A DNA stretch of 64,000 bases, taken from NCBI GenBank assembly GCA_001800975.1, contig MGWK01000089.1, positions 1 to 64,000 on the forward strand, written 5' to 3'. The notes under the pieces are model-generated. The model saw only the letters and a list, made by a program, of their open reading frames with translations. It was not told the DNA's origin and made no database searches. Source of the stretch: Flavobacteria bacterium RIFCSPLOWO2_12_FULL_35_11. GTDB taxonomy: Bacteria; Bacteroidota; Bacteroidia; Flavobacteriales; Flavobacteriaceae. The translations under genes were made by a program, and so were the position numbers. Of this stretch, positions 26,208 to 34,736 are shown in pieces (the first letter of the stretch is position 1; each line of letters starts with the position of its first letter).

Positions 26208-27899
26208 TTACCTTATCAACTTTTTAAACTTAATTCGTTTTGGCGTTAAATCGCCGCCCAATCGTTTTTTCTTATTTTCTTCATAATCGGTAAAAGAACC
26301 TTCAAAGAAATAGACTTCAGAATTTCCTTCAAAAGCCAAAATATGGGTGCAAATTCGATCCAAAAACCAACGGTCGTGACTGATAATTACGGCGCAACCC
26401 GCAAAGTTTTCCAAACCTTCCTCTAAAGCACGCAATGTATTGATGTCTAAATCGTTTGTTGGCTCATCCAATAACAACACGTTTCCTTCTTCACGCAAGG
26501 TCATTGCCAAATGCAACCTGTTTCTTTCACCGCCCGAAAGTGTGCTCACTTTTTTATTTTGATCACTGCCGGAAAAATTAAATCGGCTTAAATAAGCGCG
26601 AGAATTTACCTGTCTGCCGCCCATTAAAACAAGTTCCTGCTCATCGGCAAAATTTTGCCAAATCGTTTTTTCAGGATCAATGTTGGAATGACTTTGGTCT
26701 ACATAAGCGATCTTGGCAGTTTCACCCACAATAAATTCGCCTTTATCAGGTTTTTCTTCACCCATAATCATTTTGAAAATGGTGGTTTTACCGGCACCAT
26801 TCGGGCCAATAACACCAACGATGCCAGCTTGAGGAAGTTTAAAGTTTAAATTTTCATATAATAATTTATCGCCAAATGCTTTCGAAACACCAATGGCGTC
26901 AATTACATTTGTTCCTAAACGAGGGCCATTTGGAATATAAATTTCCAATTTTTCATCCAATTGATTTTGATCTTGGCTCATCAATTTGTCGTAATTCGAC
27001 AAACGGGCTTTTGATTTTGCATGACGGCCTTTTGGTGCCATTCGCACCCACTCCAACTCCCGTTCCAATGTTTTTTGGTGTTTGGATGCTTGTTTCGATT
27101 CTTGCGCTAATTTTTTCGATTTTTGTTCTAACCAAGTAGAGTAATTTCCTTTCCAAGGAATTCCTTCGCCCCTGTCCAACTCTAAAATCCAACCCGCCAC
27201 ATTGTCCAGGAAATAACGGTCGTGCGTAACGGCAATAACAGTTCCTTTATATTGTTGCAAGTGATTTTCCAACCAATGCACAGATTCAGCATCTAAATGG
27301 TTGGTAGGCTCATCCAACAATAAAATATCAGGTTCCTGCAACAACAATCGGCACAAAGCAACTCTTCTACGTTCACCTCCCGAAAGATTTTTAATTGGGG
27401 TGTCACCATCGGGCGTTCTTAAGGCATCCATGGCAATTTCAAGCTTTGTATCCAGTTCCCAAGCATTTGAAGCATCAATTTTATCTTGAAGCACTGCTTG
27501 TTGCGCCATTAATTTATCCATTTTGTCGGCATCGGAATACACTTCTTCCAAGCCAAACATATCATTTATTTTATTGTATTCCTCTAATATGGCCACAGTT
27601 TCGGCCACACCTTCTTTCACAACATCCAATACCGTTTTAGAATCATCCAATTGCGGTTCCTGAGATAGAAATCCGACAGAATAGCCCGGTGCAAAAACCA
27701 CATCACCCTGATAATTTTTTTCAAGTCCGGCTATAATTCTAAGCAAGGTAGATTTACCCGAACCGTTTAAACCTAAAATCCCGATTTTAGCCCCGTAAAA
27801 GAAACTTAAATAAATATTTTTTAAAACCGGCTTGTTTGCACCTTGGTAAGTTTTGGTTAAACCTGCCATTGAAAAAATCACCTTATTATCGTCAGCCAT
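26208..27899 (-). CDS. ettA: Energy-dependent translational throttle protein EttA (ABC-F)
   Basis: This soluble ABC-F protein has two ATPase domains and no membrane part. It binds the ribosomal E site and gates translation according to ATP/ADP. Both domains are complete: first GLNGSGKS, LSGGERRRVALC and LLLDEPTNHLD; second GPNGAGKT, LSGGERNRLHLA and LLLDEPTNDLD. The arm and linker region with RMAPKGRHAKSKARL (about residues 290-305) and 563-residue length are those of EttA rather than of antibiotic-resistance ABC-F proteins. Confidence 0.94.
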   Translation of the reverse strand: MADDNKVIFSMAGLTKTYQGANKPVLKNIYLSFFYGAKIGILGLNGSGKSTLLRIIAGLEKNYQGDVVFAPGYSVGFLSQEPQLDDSKTVLDVVKEGVAETVAILEEYNKINDMFGLEEVYSDADKMDKLMAQQAVLQDKIDASNAWELDTKLEIAMDALRTPDGDTPIKNLSGGERRRVALCRLLLQEPDILLLDEPTNHLDAESVHWLENHLQQYKGTVIAVTHDRYFLDNVAGWILELDRGEGIPWKGNYSTWLEQKSKKLAQESKQASKHQKTLERELEWVRMAPKGRHAKSKARLSNYDKLMSQDQNQLDEKLEIYIPNGPRLGTNVIDAIGVSKAFGDKLLYENLNFKLPQAGIVGVIGPNGAGKTTIFKMIMGEEKPDKGEFIVGETAKIAYVDQSHSNIDPEKTIWQNFADEQELVLMGGRQVNSRAYLSRFNFSGSDQNKKVSTLSGGERNRLHLAMTLREEGNVLLLDEPTNDLDINTLRALEEGLENFAGCAVIISHDRWFLDRICTHILAFEGNSEVYFFEGSFTDYEENKKKRLGGDLTPKRIKFKKLIR

Positions 27900-28032
27900 T
27901 GTTATAGTTATTTGTTGTTGGTTATATGTTGTTGGTTGTTTTAAGTTTTAAGAATTTTTATGTTGAAAGTTATTAGTTTCTGAATTAGTTAACTCTTAAC
28001 CTACCGGAAGGCAGGCTTATAACTTTTAACTT

Positions 28033-28209
28033 TTATACTCTTCCTTTTAAAGCATTAAACACCCAAGCGATGGCGAAAAACCCGATTCCTACGGAAGCAA
28101 ATCCCCAGCCGGCTATGTCATTATATCGAAAAGCTCCAAGCGCGATAAGCCCTAAGCCAACTACAAGCATAATAAATGTTGCCCAAGCCAATACAGTATT
28201 TTTATTCAT
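28033..28209 (-). CDS. CAL67264 family mini membrane protein (58 residues)
   Basis: A complete small gene encodes 58 residues beginning MNKNTVLAWATFIMLVVGLG and ending VFNALKGRV, with two hydrophobic segments (about 7-26 and 34-52) separated by a polar turn with FRYNDIAGWG. I recognise the pattern as the CAL67264 family, short membrane proteins of Flavobacteriaceae with unknown function. It lies alone between ettA and the aceA terminator. Good codon structure and the clear two-helix pattern argue that it is real despite its size. Confidence 0.85.
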   Translation of the reverse strand: MNKNTVLAWATFIMLVVGLGLIALGAFRYNDIAGWGFASVGIGFFAIAWVFNALKGRV

Positions 28210-28291
28210 TTTATATGGTTATTTATTAAATTGAATTTCTAAAAAATAAATTTGCGGTTTGCAAATATCGTAATTTTCAGCTACAAAAATA

Positions 28292-28320
28292 CAAAAAAAC
28301 GCACTCTTTAGGAGTGCGTT
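28292..28320 (-). terminator. Rho-independent terminator of the aceBA genes
   Basis: AACGCACTC pairs with GAGTGCGTT around a 5-base loop, and on the minus strand the hairpin is followed by a T-run. It lies about 70 bases beyond the aceA stop codon. Confidence 0.85.
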
Positions 28321-28387
28321 AAATCAAAATAAAGTAAAAATTATCTATTTTAAAACTGTGCTGACTCAGTTTTTTTATTTAAACTAT

Positions 28388-30019
28388 TTATACAACCTTT
28401 CTTAATTTTTCTTCAACTTTATTGTTTTTAGAAATAACTTCAAATTGATTAGATGTGTTGTTTTCGCCTCCTGCTTTTAAAGCTTTGTCTCCTGCAAAAA
28501 ATGTTTTATGGTCATCACCAAGATTTGACCCTGCCATTCTTTGATGTTTTACACAAGAAACACCTTTACGAATTTCTTGTCTCTGAACATCTTTTACATA
28601 AGCCAACATACCTTCTTCTCCAAAATAACCTTCTGTTAAATCATTCATATGAAGTGCTGTTGTATGATAAGTTGGTAACGTAATTAAGTGATGAAATATA
28701 CCTGCATATCTTGCCCCATCTATTTGGAACGTTCTAATTTTCTCATCAGCACGATAGCACAATTGCGAATCATCATATTGTTCATCCATTAAATTATTTC
28801 TATCATAGTCTGTCATATTTTCACCTTCTGAAAGCATTTCTTCATATATCTGATTGCGGAAATTTAATGTCCAATTAAAAGATGGTGAATTATTGTAAAC
28901 CAATTTAGCATTTGGCACAACTTCTTTAATTCTGTTTACCATATTTGCGATTTGCTTAACATTTGGTGTTGGAGTTTCAATCCATAGTAAATCTGCTCCA
29001 TTTTGAAGACTGGTAACACAATCTAACACAACTCTATCTATATTAGAGCCATCTTTAAATTTATACAATCCATTTGGCAATCTTACAGGACGCACTAATT
29101 TACCATCTCTTTTAAGAAACACATCATCTTCTTCTGCATCATTTATGTCAATTTCTTCCGCTTCAACAAAGGCTAAATATTGAGAAGCCAAATCTCCTGG
29201 TTCATTACTAACCGGTAATTTCTGCGTTAAACTGGCACCTTCTGAATCTGTTCTTGCAACAATAATTCCGTCATCTACTCCTAATTCTAAAAACGCATAC
29301 CTAATGGCATTCAGTTTAGCAATAAAATCTTCATGAGGCACAGTGACTTTTCCATCCTGATGACCACATTGTTTAGCATCAGAAACTTGATTTTCAATTT
29401 GAATCGCACAAGCGCCAGCTTCAATCATTTTCTTTGTTAGCAAATAAGTAGCTTCTTCATTCCCAAAACCTGCATCGATATCAGCAATAATAGGAACTAC
29501 ATGCGTTTCAAAATTATCAATTTGATTTTGCACATCTTCTCCTTTTTCAAGTCTTCTGAACAAATCATTTAACTCAATTGCATCTGCTTGACGTAAGAAA
29601 TCATAAATTTCCTTTATTAATGCCGGAACTGTAGTTTTTTCGTGCATCGATTGATCTGGCAATGGTCCAAATTCTGAGCGTAATGCAGCTACCATCCAAC
29701 CAGAAAGATATAAATATCTTTTACTTGTTGTTTTATGATGCTTTTTAACAGCTATCATATTTTGTTGCGCAACAAAACCATGCCAACAACCTAATGATTG
29801 TGTGTATTTTGAAACATCTGCATCATATTCTGCCATATCCTTTCTCATAATGGCAGCTGTATATTTAGCGATATCTAAACCTGTTTTAAAACGATTTTGA
29901 GCAACCATTCTTGCTGCAATTTCAGGATTTATTGCATTCCAAGTATTTCCATACTTAGCTTTAATATCTTTTACTGTTTGTATAGCAGAACTATAATTAC
30001 TTTGTACTAAATTTTTCAT
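28388..30019 (-). CDS. aceA: Isocitrate lyase
   Basis: This glyoxylate shunt enzyme splits isocitrate into glyoxylate and succinate, allowing growth on acetate or fatty acids. The active-site loop is KQCGHQ at 216-221 with catalytic C218; this KQCGH form and 543-residue length mark the longer isocitrate lyase subgroup, as in Pseudomonas aeruginosa, rather than the E. coli form with KKCGH. The metal-binding ADIDAGFG and the C-terminal HQRMAGS region are present. It follows aceB by 76 bases on the same strand. Confidence 0.94.
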   Translation of the reverse strand: MKNLVQSNYSSAIQTVKDIKAKYGNTWNAINPEIAARMVAQNRFKTGLDIAKYTAAIMRKDMAEYDADVSKYTQSLGCWHGFVAQQNMIAVKKHHKTTSKRYLYLSGWMVAALRSEFGPLPDQSMHEKTTVPALIKEIYDFLRQADAIELNDLFRRLEKGEDVQNQIDNFETHVVPIIADIDAGFGNEEATYLLTKKMIEAGACAIQIENQVSDAKQCGHQDGKVTVPHEDFIAKLNAIRYAFLELGVDDGIIVARTDSEGASLTQKLPVSNEPGDLASQYLAFVEAEEIDINDAEEDDVFLKRDGKLVRPVRLPNGLYKFKDGSNIDRVVLDCVTSLQNGADLLWIETPTPNVKQIANMVNRIKEVVPNAKLVYNNSPSFNWTLNFRNQIYEEMLSEGENMTDYDRNNLMDEQYDDSQLCYRADEKIRTFQIDGARYAGIFHHLITLPTYHTTALHMNDLTEGYFGEEGMLAYVKDVQRQEIRKGVSCVKHQRMAGSNLGDDHKTFFAGDKALKAGGENNTSNQFEVISKNNKVEEKLRKVV

Positions 30020-30095
30020 AATTTTGTCTTGTATTTAATTTTTATGGTTATTTATATGAATCACCCTTTAATTTCGCGGTTTTTGGGTGGTTTTT

Positions 30096-31694
30096 TTATA
30101 GGTATTTATACACTTTTAAGGTTAAGAATTCTTCAAATTTTTCTGAAATGACCAGAGAATCAAACAATTCGATGGCCAAATTAAATTTTCCGTTTTTAAA
30201 GGCAACTTCTCCAACCAACTCTTTAATTTGATGGATTTCTGAGTCCAATAATTCAATATACAATTCAACCGTAAATTTTCTGCCGTCTTCCATAGTCGAA
30301 TTGTTATGAAGCCATTGCCACAATTGCGTTCTTGAAATTTCGGCTGTTGCGGCGTCTTCCATCAAATTGTACAATGCTGCGGCACCATTTCCCGACAACC
30401 AGGATTCCAGATATAAAATGCCAACATTGATGTTTTTACGAATTCCGTCTTCCGTAATCGTTCCTTTTGGCTGCTCCAACAATTGAGATTCGGTAATCTT
30501 TATATCGTTTCTTTTTTTATCAATTTGATTGGGCTCAGGCATAAATTGGTTAAAAACTTCCAAAGCCACAGAAACCAGTCCCGGATGCGCCACCCAAGTG
30601 CCGTCGTGGCCATTTTTTGCCTCGCGTTCTTTATCCATTCTCACTTTTTCGTAGGCGATTCTGTTTGCCTCTTCATCATTTTTTACCGGAATTTGTGCTG
30701 CCATTCCGCCAATCGCATGAACATTTCGCTTGTGGCAACGCTGAATCACCAATAAGGAATAGGCTTCCATAAAAGGTGTCGCCATTGTTACCTGACTTCT
30801 GTCGGGCACGCTAAAATTTTTGTGATTTCTGAATTTTTTGATATAAGAAAAAATATAATCCCAACGGCCGCAATTCAATCCAGCCATATGGTCTTTTAAT
30901 TCATATATAATCTCATCAATCTGAAAACTTGCAGTTATGGTTTCTATTAAAACAGTGGCTTTAATGGTTGCTTGTTTTATGCCGAAGTACTCTTGCGAAA
31001 ACACAAAAACTTCATTCCACCAACGCGCTTCCAGATAATGTTCCAGTTTTGGCAAATAGAAATAAGGTCCGGATTCATTTTCTAACAATTGTTTCACATT
31101 GTGAAAAAAGTACAAACCAAAATCAACCAAAGAACCCGACATTTGTTCCTCATTAATCAGCAAATGCTTTTCATTCAAATGCAATCCTCTTGGCCTCACA
31201 CAAAGCGTGGCTATGGTTTCGTTTAATTTATATTCCTTTCCGTTTTCATTTTCAAACGAAATGGTTTTATTGATGGCGTCCCTCAAATTTTGTTGCCCTT
31301 CCATTAAATTGCTCCAAATTGGGGAATTGCTGTCTTCAAAATCTGCCATAAAAACTTTAGCGCCAGAATTTAAAGCGTTGATGATCATTTTCCTGTCAAC
31401 CGGCCCCGTAATTTCAACCCTTCTGTCAAGCAAATCTTTTGGCAATGGCGCTGCTGTCCAATCTCCTTCTCTTACTTCAACAGTTTCTCTAGGAAATTCC
31501 GGAAAATTTCCTTTGTCAAAATAATTTTGCTGTAAAACCCTTCTTTCCAACAATTCCAAACGTTCGCTGTTAAATTTCTCATGCAACTGCACTAAAAAAT
31601 CCATGGCTTCATTTGTCAAAATATCGCCATAAGAATTTTTAACATCTTCTGAAAAAGATACCGGGTGAATTGTTGTTTCATTAAATTTTTTCAT
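30096..31694 (-). CDS. aceB: Malate synthase A
   Basis: The second glyoxylate shunt enzyme condenses glyoxylate with acetyl-CoA to malate. The 532 residues fit isoform A. Family stretches include KVFMADFEDSNSP near 104-116, TLCVRPRGLHLNE, the metal-binding area around LNCGRWDYIFS, and the catalytic Asp region NVGILYLESWLSGNGAAALYN near the C-terminus. It is the first gene of aceB-aceA and has a good promoter (31716-31746) bordered by a palindrome shared with the divergent regulator. Confidence 0.94.
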   Translation of the reverse strand: MKKFNETTIHPVSFSEDVKNSYGDILTNEAMDFLVQLHEKFNSERLELLERRVLQQNYFDKGNFPEFPRETVEVREGDWTAAPLPKDLLDRRVEITGPVDRKMIINALNSGAKVFMADFEDSNSPIWSNLMEGQQNLRDAINKTISFENENGKEYKLNETIATLCVRPRGLHLNEKHLLINEEQMSGSLVDFGLYFFHNVKQLLENESGPYFYLPKLEHYLEARWWNEVFVFSQEYFGIKQATIKATVLIETITASFQIDEIIYELKDHMAGLNCGRWDYIFSYIKKFRNHKNFSVPDRSQVTMATPFMEAYSLLVIQRCHKRNVHAIGGMAAQIPVKNDEEANRIAYEKVRMDKEREAKNGHDGTWVAHPGLVSVALEVFNQFMPEPNQIDKKRNDIKITESQLLEQPKGTITEDGIRKNINVGILYLESWLSGNGAAALYNLMEDAATAEISRTQLWQWLHNNSTMEDGRKFTVELYIELLDSEIHQIKELVGEVAFKNGKFNLAIELFDSLVISEKFEEFLTLKVYKYL

Positions 31695-31715
31695 TTTGCT
31701 GTGATTTTATGAAGG

Positions 31716-31746
31716 CAAACATAAAATAAAGTTTTTGATAAAACAA
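31716..31746 (-). promoter_or_regulatory. Promoter of aceBA
   Basis: On the minus strand, TTG at 31746-31744 and TATGTTTG at 31723-31716 are separated by 20 bases, the standard Bacteroidota promoter layout. The -33 element touches the palindrome at 31746-31759. Confidence 0.65.
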
Positions 31747-31759
31747 GCGAACGTTCGCT
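31746..31759. promoter_or_regulatory. Perfect palindrome between aceB and the XRE regulator, candidate operator
   Basis: AGCGAACGTTCGCT is a perfect 14-bp palindrome, GC-rich within an AT-rich 121-base spacer. It touches the aceB -33 element and lies upstream of the regulator's own promoter. The half-site TTCGCTAA occurs again at 31790-31797. Confidence 0.6.
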
Positions 31760-31803
31760 AATTTTTAGTTTTAGATAAATTTTTATTATTTCGCTAAAAA
31801 ACA

Positions 31804-31811
31804 TACCTTTG
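31804..31811 (+). promoter_or_regulatory. -7 promoter box of the XRE regulator
   Basis: TACCTTTG matches TAnnTTTG and ends 4 bases before the ATG at 31816, predicting a leaderless mRNA. The expected -33 position reads TTT rather than TTG. Confidence 0.45.
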
Positions 31812-31815
31812 TTTT

Positions 31816-33291
31816 ATGAATATAGAAGAAGAATACATCCGTTTAATCTTTGGATTGAAATTGAAGCAAATCAGAACAGAGAAAAATCTGTCCTTATTTG
31901 GACTTTCCAAGCTTACAAACATCTCAAAATCGTACCTAAACGAAATTGAAAAAGGCAAAAAATATCCCAAGACGGATAAAATTGCGCTATTGTCTCAAGT
32001 GTTGGATGTTCCTTACGACAATATGGTTTCCTTAAAACTCGATAAAAACTTGGCTCCTTTAGGGGAAATATTGCAATCCAAAATCTTAAAAGAAATTCCG
32101 TTGGATTTATTTGGCATTCAGGAAGCCGATTTAATTGACATTATTTCAAATGCGCCAGCCAAGGTCAATGCGTTTATAAGCACCTTAATTAAGATTGCCC
32201 AAAACTATAACCTTTCACGTGAAAGTTTCTTTTTGGCAGCTTTACGTTCTTATCAGGAAGCGCATAACAATTATTTTGAAGATATTGAATTAAGTGTTGA
32301 AAAGTTTGCCAAAGCCTATCAGATTAATTTAGAGGAAAAAATAAAATCGGCCGATTTAGAAGAAATTTTGGTGGAAGAATTTGATTATAAAATAATCAAC
32401 AACGGGCTTTCCTCTTATACCAATTTAACGGAATTAAGATGCGTGTTCATTCCAAAAACAAACACGTTGCTGTTAAGCGATACCATCGACGAATCGCAAA
32501 AAACATTTATTTTTGCTAAAGAACTGGCCTACAATTACCTGAACTTAAAAGATCGGCTTTATACATTTTCATGGATAAAATTTGAAACTTTCGACCAGGT
32601 TTTAAACAATTTTATGGCATCATATTTTGCCGGCGCGCTCATCATTCCCAAAAAAGCCATCGAAAATCAGCTGAAAACATTTTTTGAGCAAGAAAAATGG
32701 GATGGCAATAATTTCAATAAAATGATTGCCCATTTCACCGATTCTCCCGAAACCTATTACCAGCGATTGACAAACATTTTGCCGAAAGTATTTCATTTTA
32801 AAAATTTATTCTTTTTGCGTTTCACCAATAAAAATGGCGAAAACAGGTACAAACTTTCAAAAGAACTTCACATCACCCAACAACAGCCACCAACCGCCAA
32901 CGAAACTCATGAACGCTATTGCAGAAGGTGGATTTCTATTGATATTTTAAATAGGGTGGGCAAAAATGAAATTATTTCCGACATTCAAATTTCCAATTAT
33001 CCCGGAAATGAATTAAGTTATTTGTTGATTTCAAGCGCCACCAAAGATCCTTTTAAAGAAAATCACAATCGGAGCATCAGTATTGGATTGCTGATTTCGC
33101 CATTGTTAACAAGTAAAATTAACTTTATTAACGATGCCAACATTAAATCAAAAAAAGTTGGGGTTACCTGTGAGCGATGTCCAATAACCGATTGCGAAGT
33201 AAGGGTTTGCGAACCAACAGAACTTCAAAAGATCGCCAAAAATGAAGAAATTGCCAAAACGGTTCAACAACTCCTGACAGATTATTCCTAA
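31816..33291 (+). CDS. XRE-family acetate/short-chain acyl regulator (RamB/ScfR type)
   Basis: The 491 residues comprise an N-terminal helix-turn-helix (about 13-70), a middle region related to the IrrE/M78 fold, and a DUF2083-like C-terminus with cysteines C452, C455, C460 and C465 (CERCPITDC). In the M78-like part the zinc motif HExxH is replaced by KELAY at 235-239, so peptidase activity is unlikely. This layout matches RamB and other short-chain fatty acyl-CoA responsive regulators, which control aceA/aceB, glyoxylate or methylcitrate genes. Here it is divergent from aceB, strongly suggesting control of aceBA. Confidence 0.88.
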   Translation: MNIEEEYIRLIFGLKLKQIRTEKNLSLFGLSKLTNISKSYLNEIEKGKKYPKTDKIALLSQVLDVPYDNMVSLKLDKNLAPLGEILQSKILKEIPLDLFGIQEADLIDIISNAPAKVNAFISTLIKIAQNYNLSRESFFLAALRSYQEAHNNYFEDIELSVEKFAKAYQINLEEKIKSADLEEILVEEFDYKIINNGLSSYTNLTELRCVFIPKTNTLLLSDTIDESQKTFIFAKELAYNYLNLKDRLYTFSWIKFETFDQVLNNFMASYFAGALIIPKKAIENQLKTFFEQEKWDGNNFNKMIAHFTDSPETYYQRLTNILPKVFHFKNLFFLRFTNKNGENRYKLSKELHITQQQPPTANETHERYCRRWISIDILNRVGKNEIISDIQISNYPGNELSYLLISSATKDPFKENHNRSISIGLLISPLLTSKINFINDANIKSKKVGVTCERCPITDCEVRVCEPTELQKIAKNEEIAKTVQQLLTDYS

Positions 33292-34010
33292 AACTGCATC
33301 GGCACTTCAATAAAAAGCAATTCTGAAGCTCTCTTGGCTTTTATATGGATATTTTTGGTTTCAGAAATGCCAATGGCATCTCTTTTTTCCAAAATTTCAT
33401 TTTCAATGTTGATTTCGCCTTCTACAACCATCAAATACAATCCGTGATTTTCTGATTTTAACGCGTAAGTAAATGCTGAATTTTCATCCAAATCGATTCT
33501 TGAAATCACCGCATCCTGGTGAATCTTCAACGTATTTTTTACATCCCCATCAATAGAAGAAACCAAAATTTGAAGCTTATTTTTTCTTGCTGAAGCATCA
33601 AATTTTTGTTGGTCATATCTTGGTTCCACATCATTTTTATCAGGGAAAATCCATATTTGAAACAAATTTACTTCTTCACTTGGAGAATTGTTCATTTCGG
33701 AATGCTGCAAACCGCTTCCAGCCGACATTACCTGAACTTCGCCCGTGTGCAACTCAATAAATTTGTTGCCCGTAGAATCGCGATGTTTCATGGTTCCTTT
33801 TAATGGAATGGTAATTATTTCCATATTGTCATGGGGATGTGTTGCAAAACCCATCGCCCCTTGAACGGTATCATTATTTAAAACCCTTAACGCACCAAAA
33901 TTTACCTTTTCAGGATCGTAATAATTTGCAAAACTAAAGGAATAATTTGCATCAAGCCATCCGTAATTGGCTTTGCCCCTATTGGCGGCTTTATGGATTA
34001 TTTTTTTCAT
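33288..34010 (-). CDS. Pirin family protein
   Basis: This 240-residue bicupin contains the N-terminal cupin metal site HPHDNMEIIT (about 79-88), followed by SAGSGLQHSEMN, as in pirins such as YhhW, which has quercetinase activity in E. coli. The C-terminal cupin is weaker. The protein is cytoplasmic; the true substrate is unknown. Its 3' end overlaps that of the XRE regulator by 4 bases, and the next gene upstream encodes an FMN reductase, a pairing often seen with pirins. Confidence 0.9.
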   Translation of the reverse strand: MKKIIHKAANRGKANYGWLDANYSFSFANYYDPEKVNFGALRVLNNDTVQGAMGFATHPHDNMEIITIPLKGTMKHRDSTGNKFIELHTGEVQVMSAGSGLQHSEMNNSPSEEVNLFQIWIFPDKNDVEPRYDQQKFDASARKNKLQILVSSIDGDVKNTLKIHQDAVISRIDLDENSAFTYALKSENHGLYLMVVEGEINIENEILEKRDAIGISETKNIHIKAKRASELLFIEVPMQF

Positions 34011-34069
34011 ATTTTGTCCAGAATTTTACTTTTATGATAAATTATTAACCTGACTTTTAACTTTACCTT

Positions 34070-34603
34070 TTACAAGACTTTTTCAAATTCTTTAACCAAT
34101 TTTACCAGCGCTTCTTTTAATTCAGCATTTACTATTTCGTCTTCCTTAAAATTTTCGGCATATAAAGGAAACGGCATATTGCCAATAATATTTGCCCCCA
34201 TAAAAGGAAATTTACCCAACGCAATATCCAAAACAGATTTTCCTCCACGAATACCGGGTGAAGCACTTAACAATAACATTGGCCTATTTCTCCATACTTT
34301 ACCTTCAATTCTCGACAACCAATCCAATGTGTTTTTAAAAGCGGTGGAATAGGCGCCATTGTGCTCTGCCAGTGAAATAATAAATCCGTCGGTTTTGTCA
34401 AATATTCTGTTTAAATCGGTTGTTGCTTTTGAATATCCTTTTTCGGCTTCAACATCAACAGAAAACAATGGCATTTCAAAATCATTCAAATCAATATTTA
34501 CCACCTCAACATTCTTCAATAAACTGCCGGCATATTCAGCCAATTTCTTATTAATGGAGTTTTTGCTACTGCTTCCGCCAATAGTTAGGATCATTTTTTT
34601 CAT
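34070..34603 (-). CDS. NADPH-dependent FMN reductase family protein
   Basis: The 177 residues have the flavodoxin-like fold of NADPH-dependent FMN/quinone reductases: ILTIGGSSSKNSINKKLAEY at the N-terminus binds the flavin phosphate, and ISLAEHNGAYSTAFKNTLDW plus LLLSASPGIRGG are further flavin contacts. Cytoplasmic; likely reduces quinones or flavins. It probably shares a transcript with the downstream pirin gene (59 bases apart). Confidence 0.88.
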   Translation of the reverse strand: MKKMILTIGGSSSKNSINKKLAEYAGSLLKNVEVVNIDLNDFEMPLFSVDVEAEKGYSKATTDLNRIFDKTDGFIISLAEHNGAYSTAFKNTLDWLSRIEGKVWRNRPMLLLSASPGIRGGKSVLDIALGKFPFMGANIIGNMPFPLYAENFKEDEIVNAELKEALVKLVKEFEKVL

Positions 34604-34736
34604 TTACCTGGTTTTTGTTCTTACAAATATATTTAGAATATTTATTAATCGACCTTATATTTACTTTCAATAATTATAATCAAAAATAATTAACATTCAT
34701 TTTGTACTTTAGCGCATCTTGAAAAGATCAAATAAA

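Noticed and set aside
29360..29374. KQCGH instead of KKCGH in isocitrate lyase, considered as a loss of function
   Set aside because: KQCGH is the normal form in the longer isocitrate lyase subgroup, such as that of Pseudomonas aeruginosa.
30061..30091. CACCC...GGGTG followed by T-run between aceB and aceA, considered as a terminator
   Set aside because: Only five or six pairs with a long loop, and the T-run is on the plus strand, where no gene ends; it does not separate aceB from aceA convincingly.
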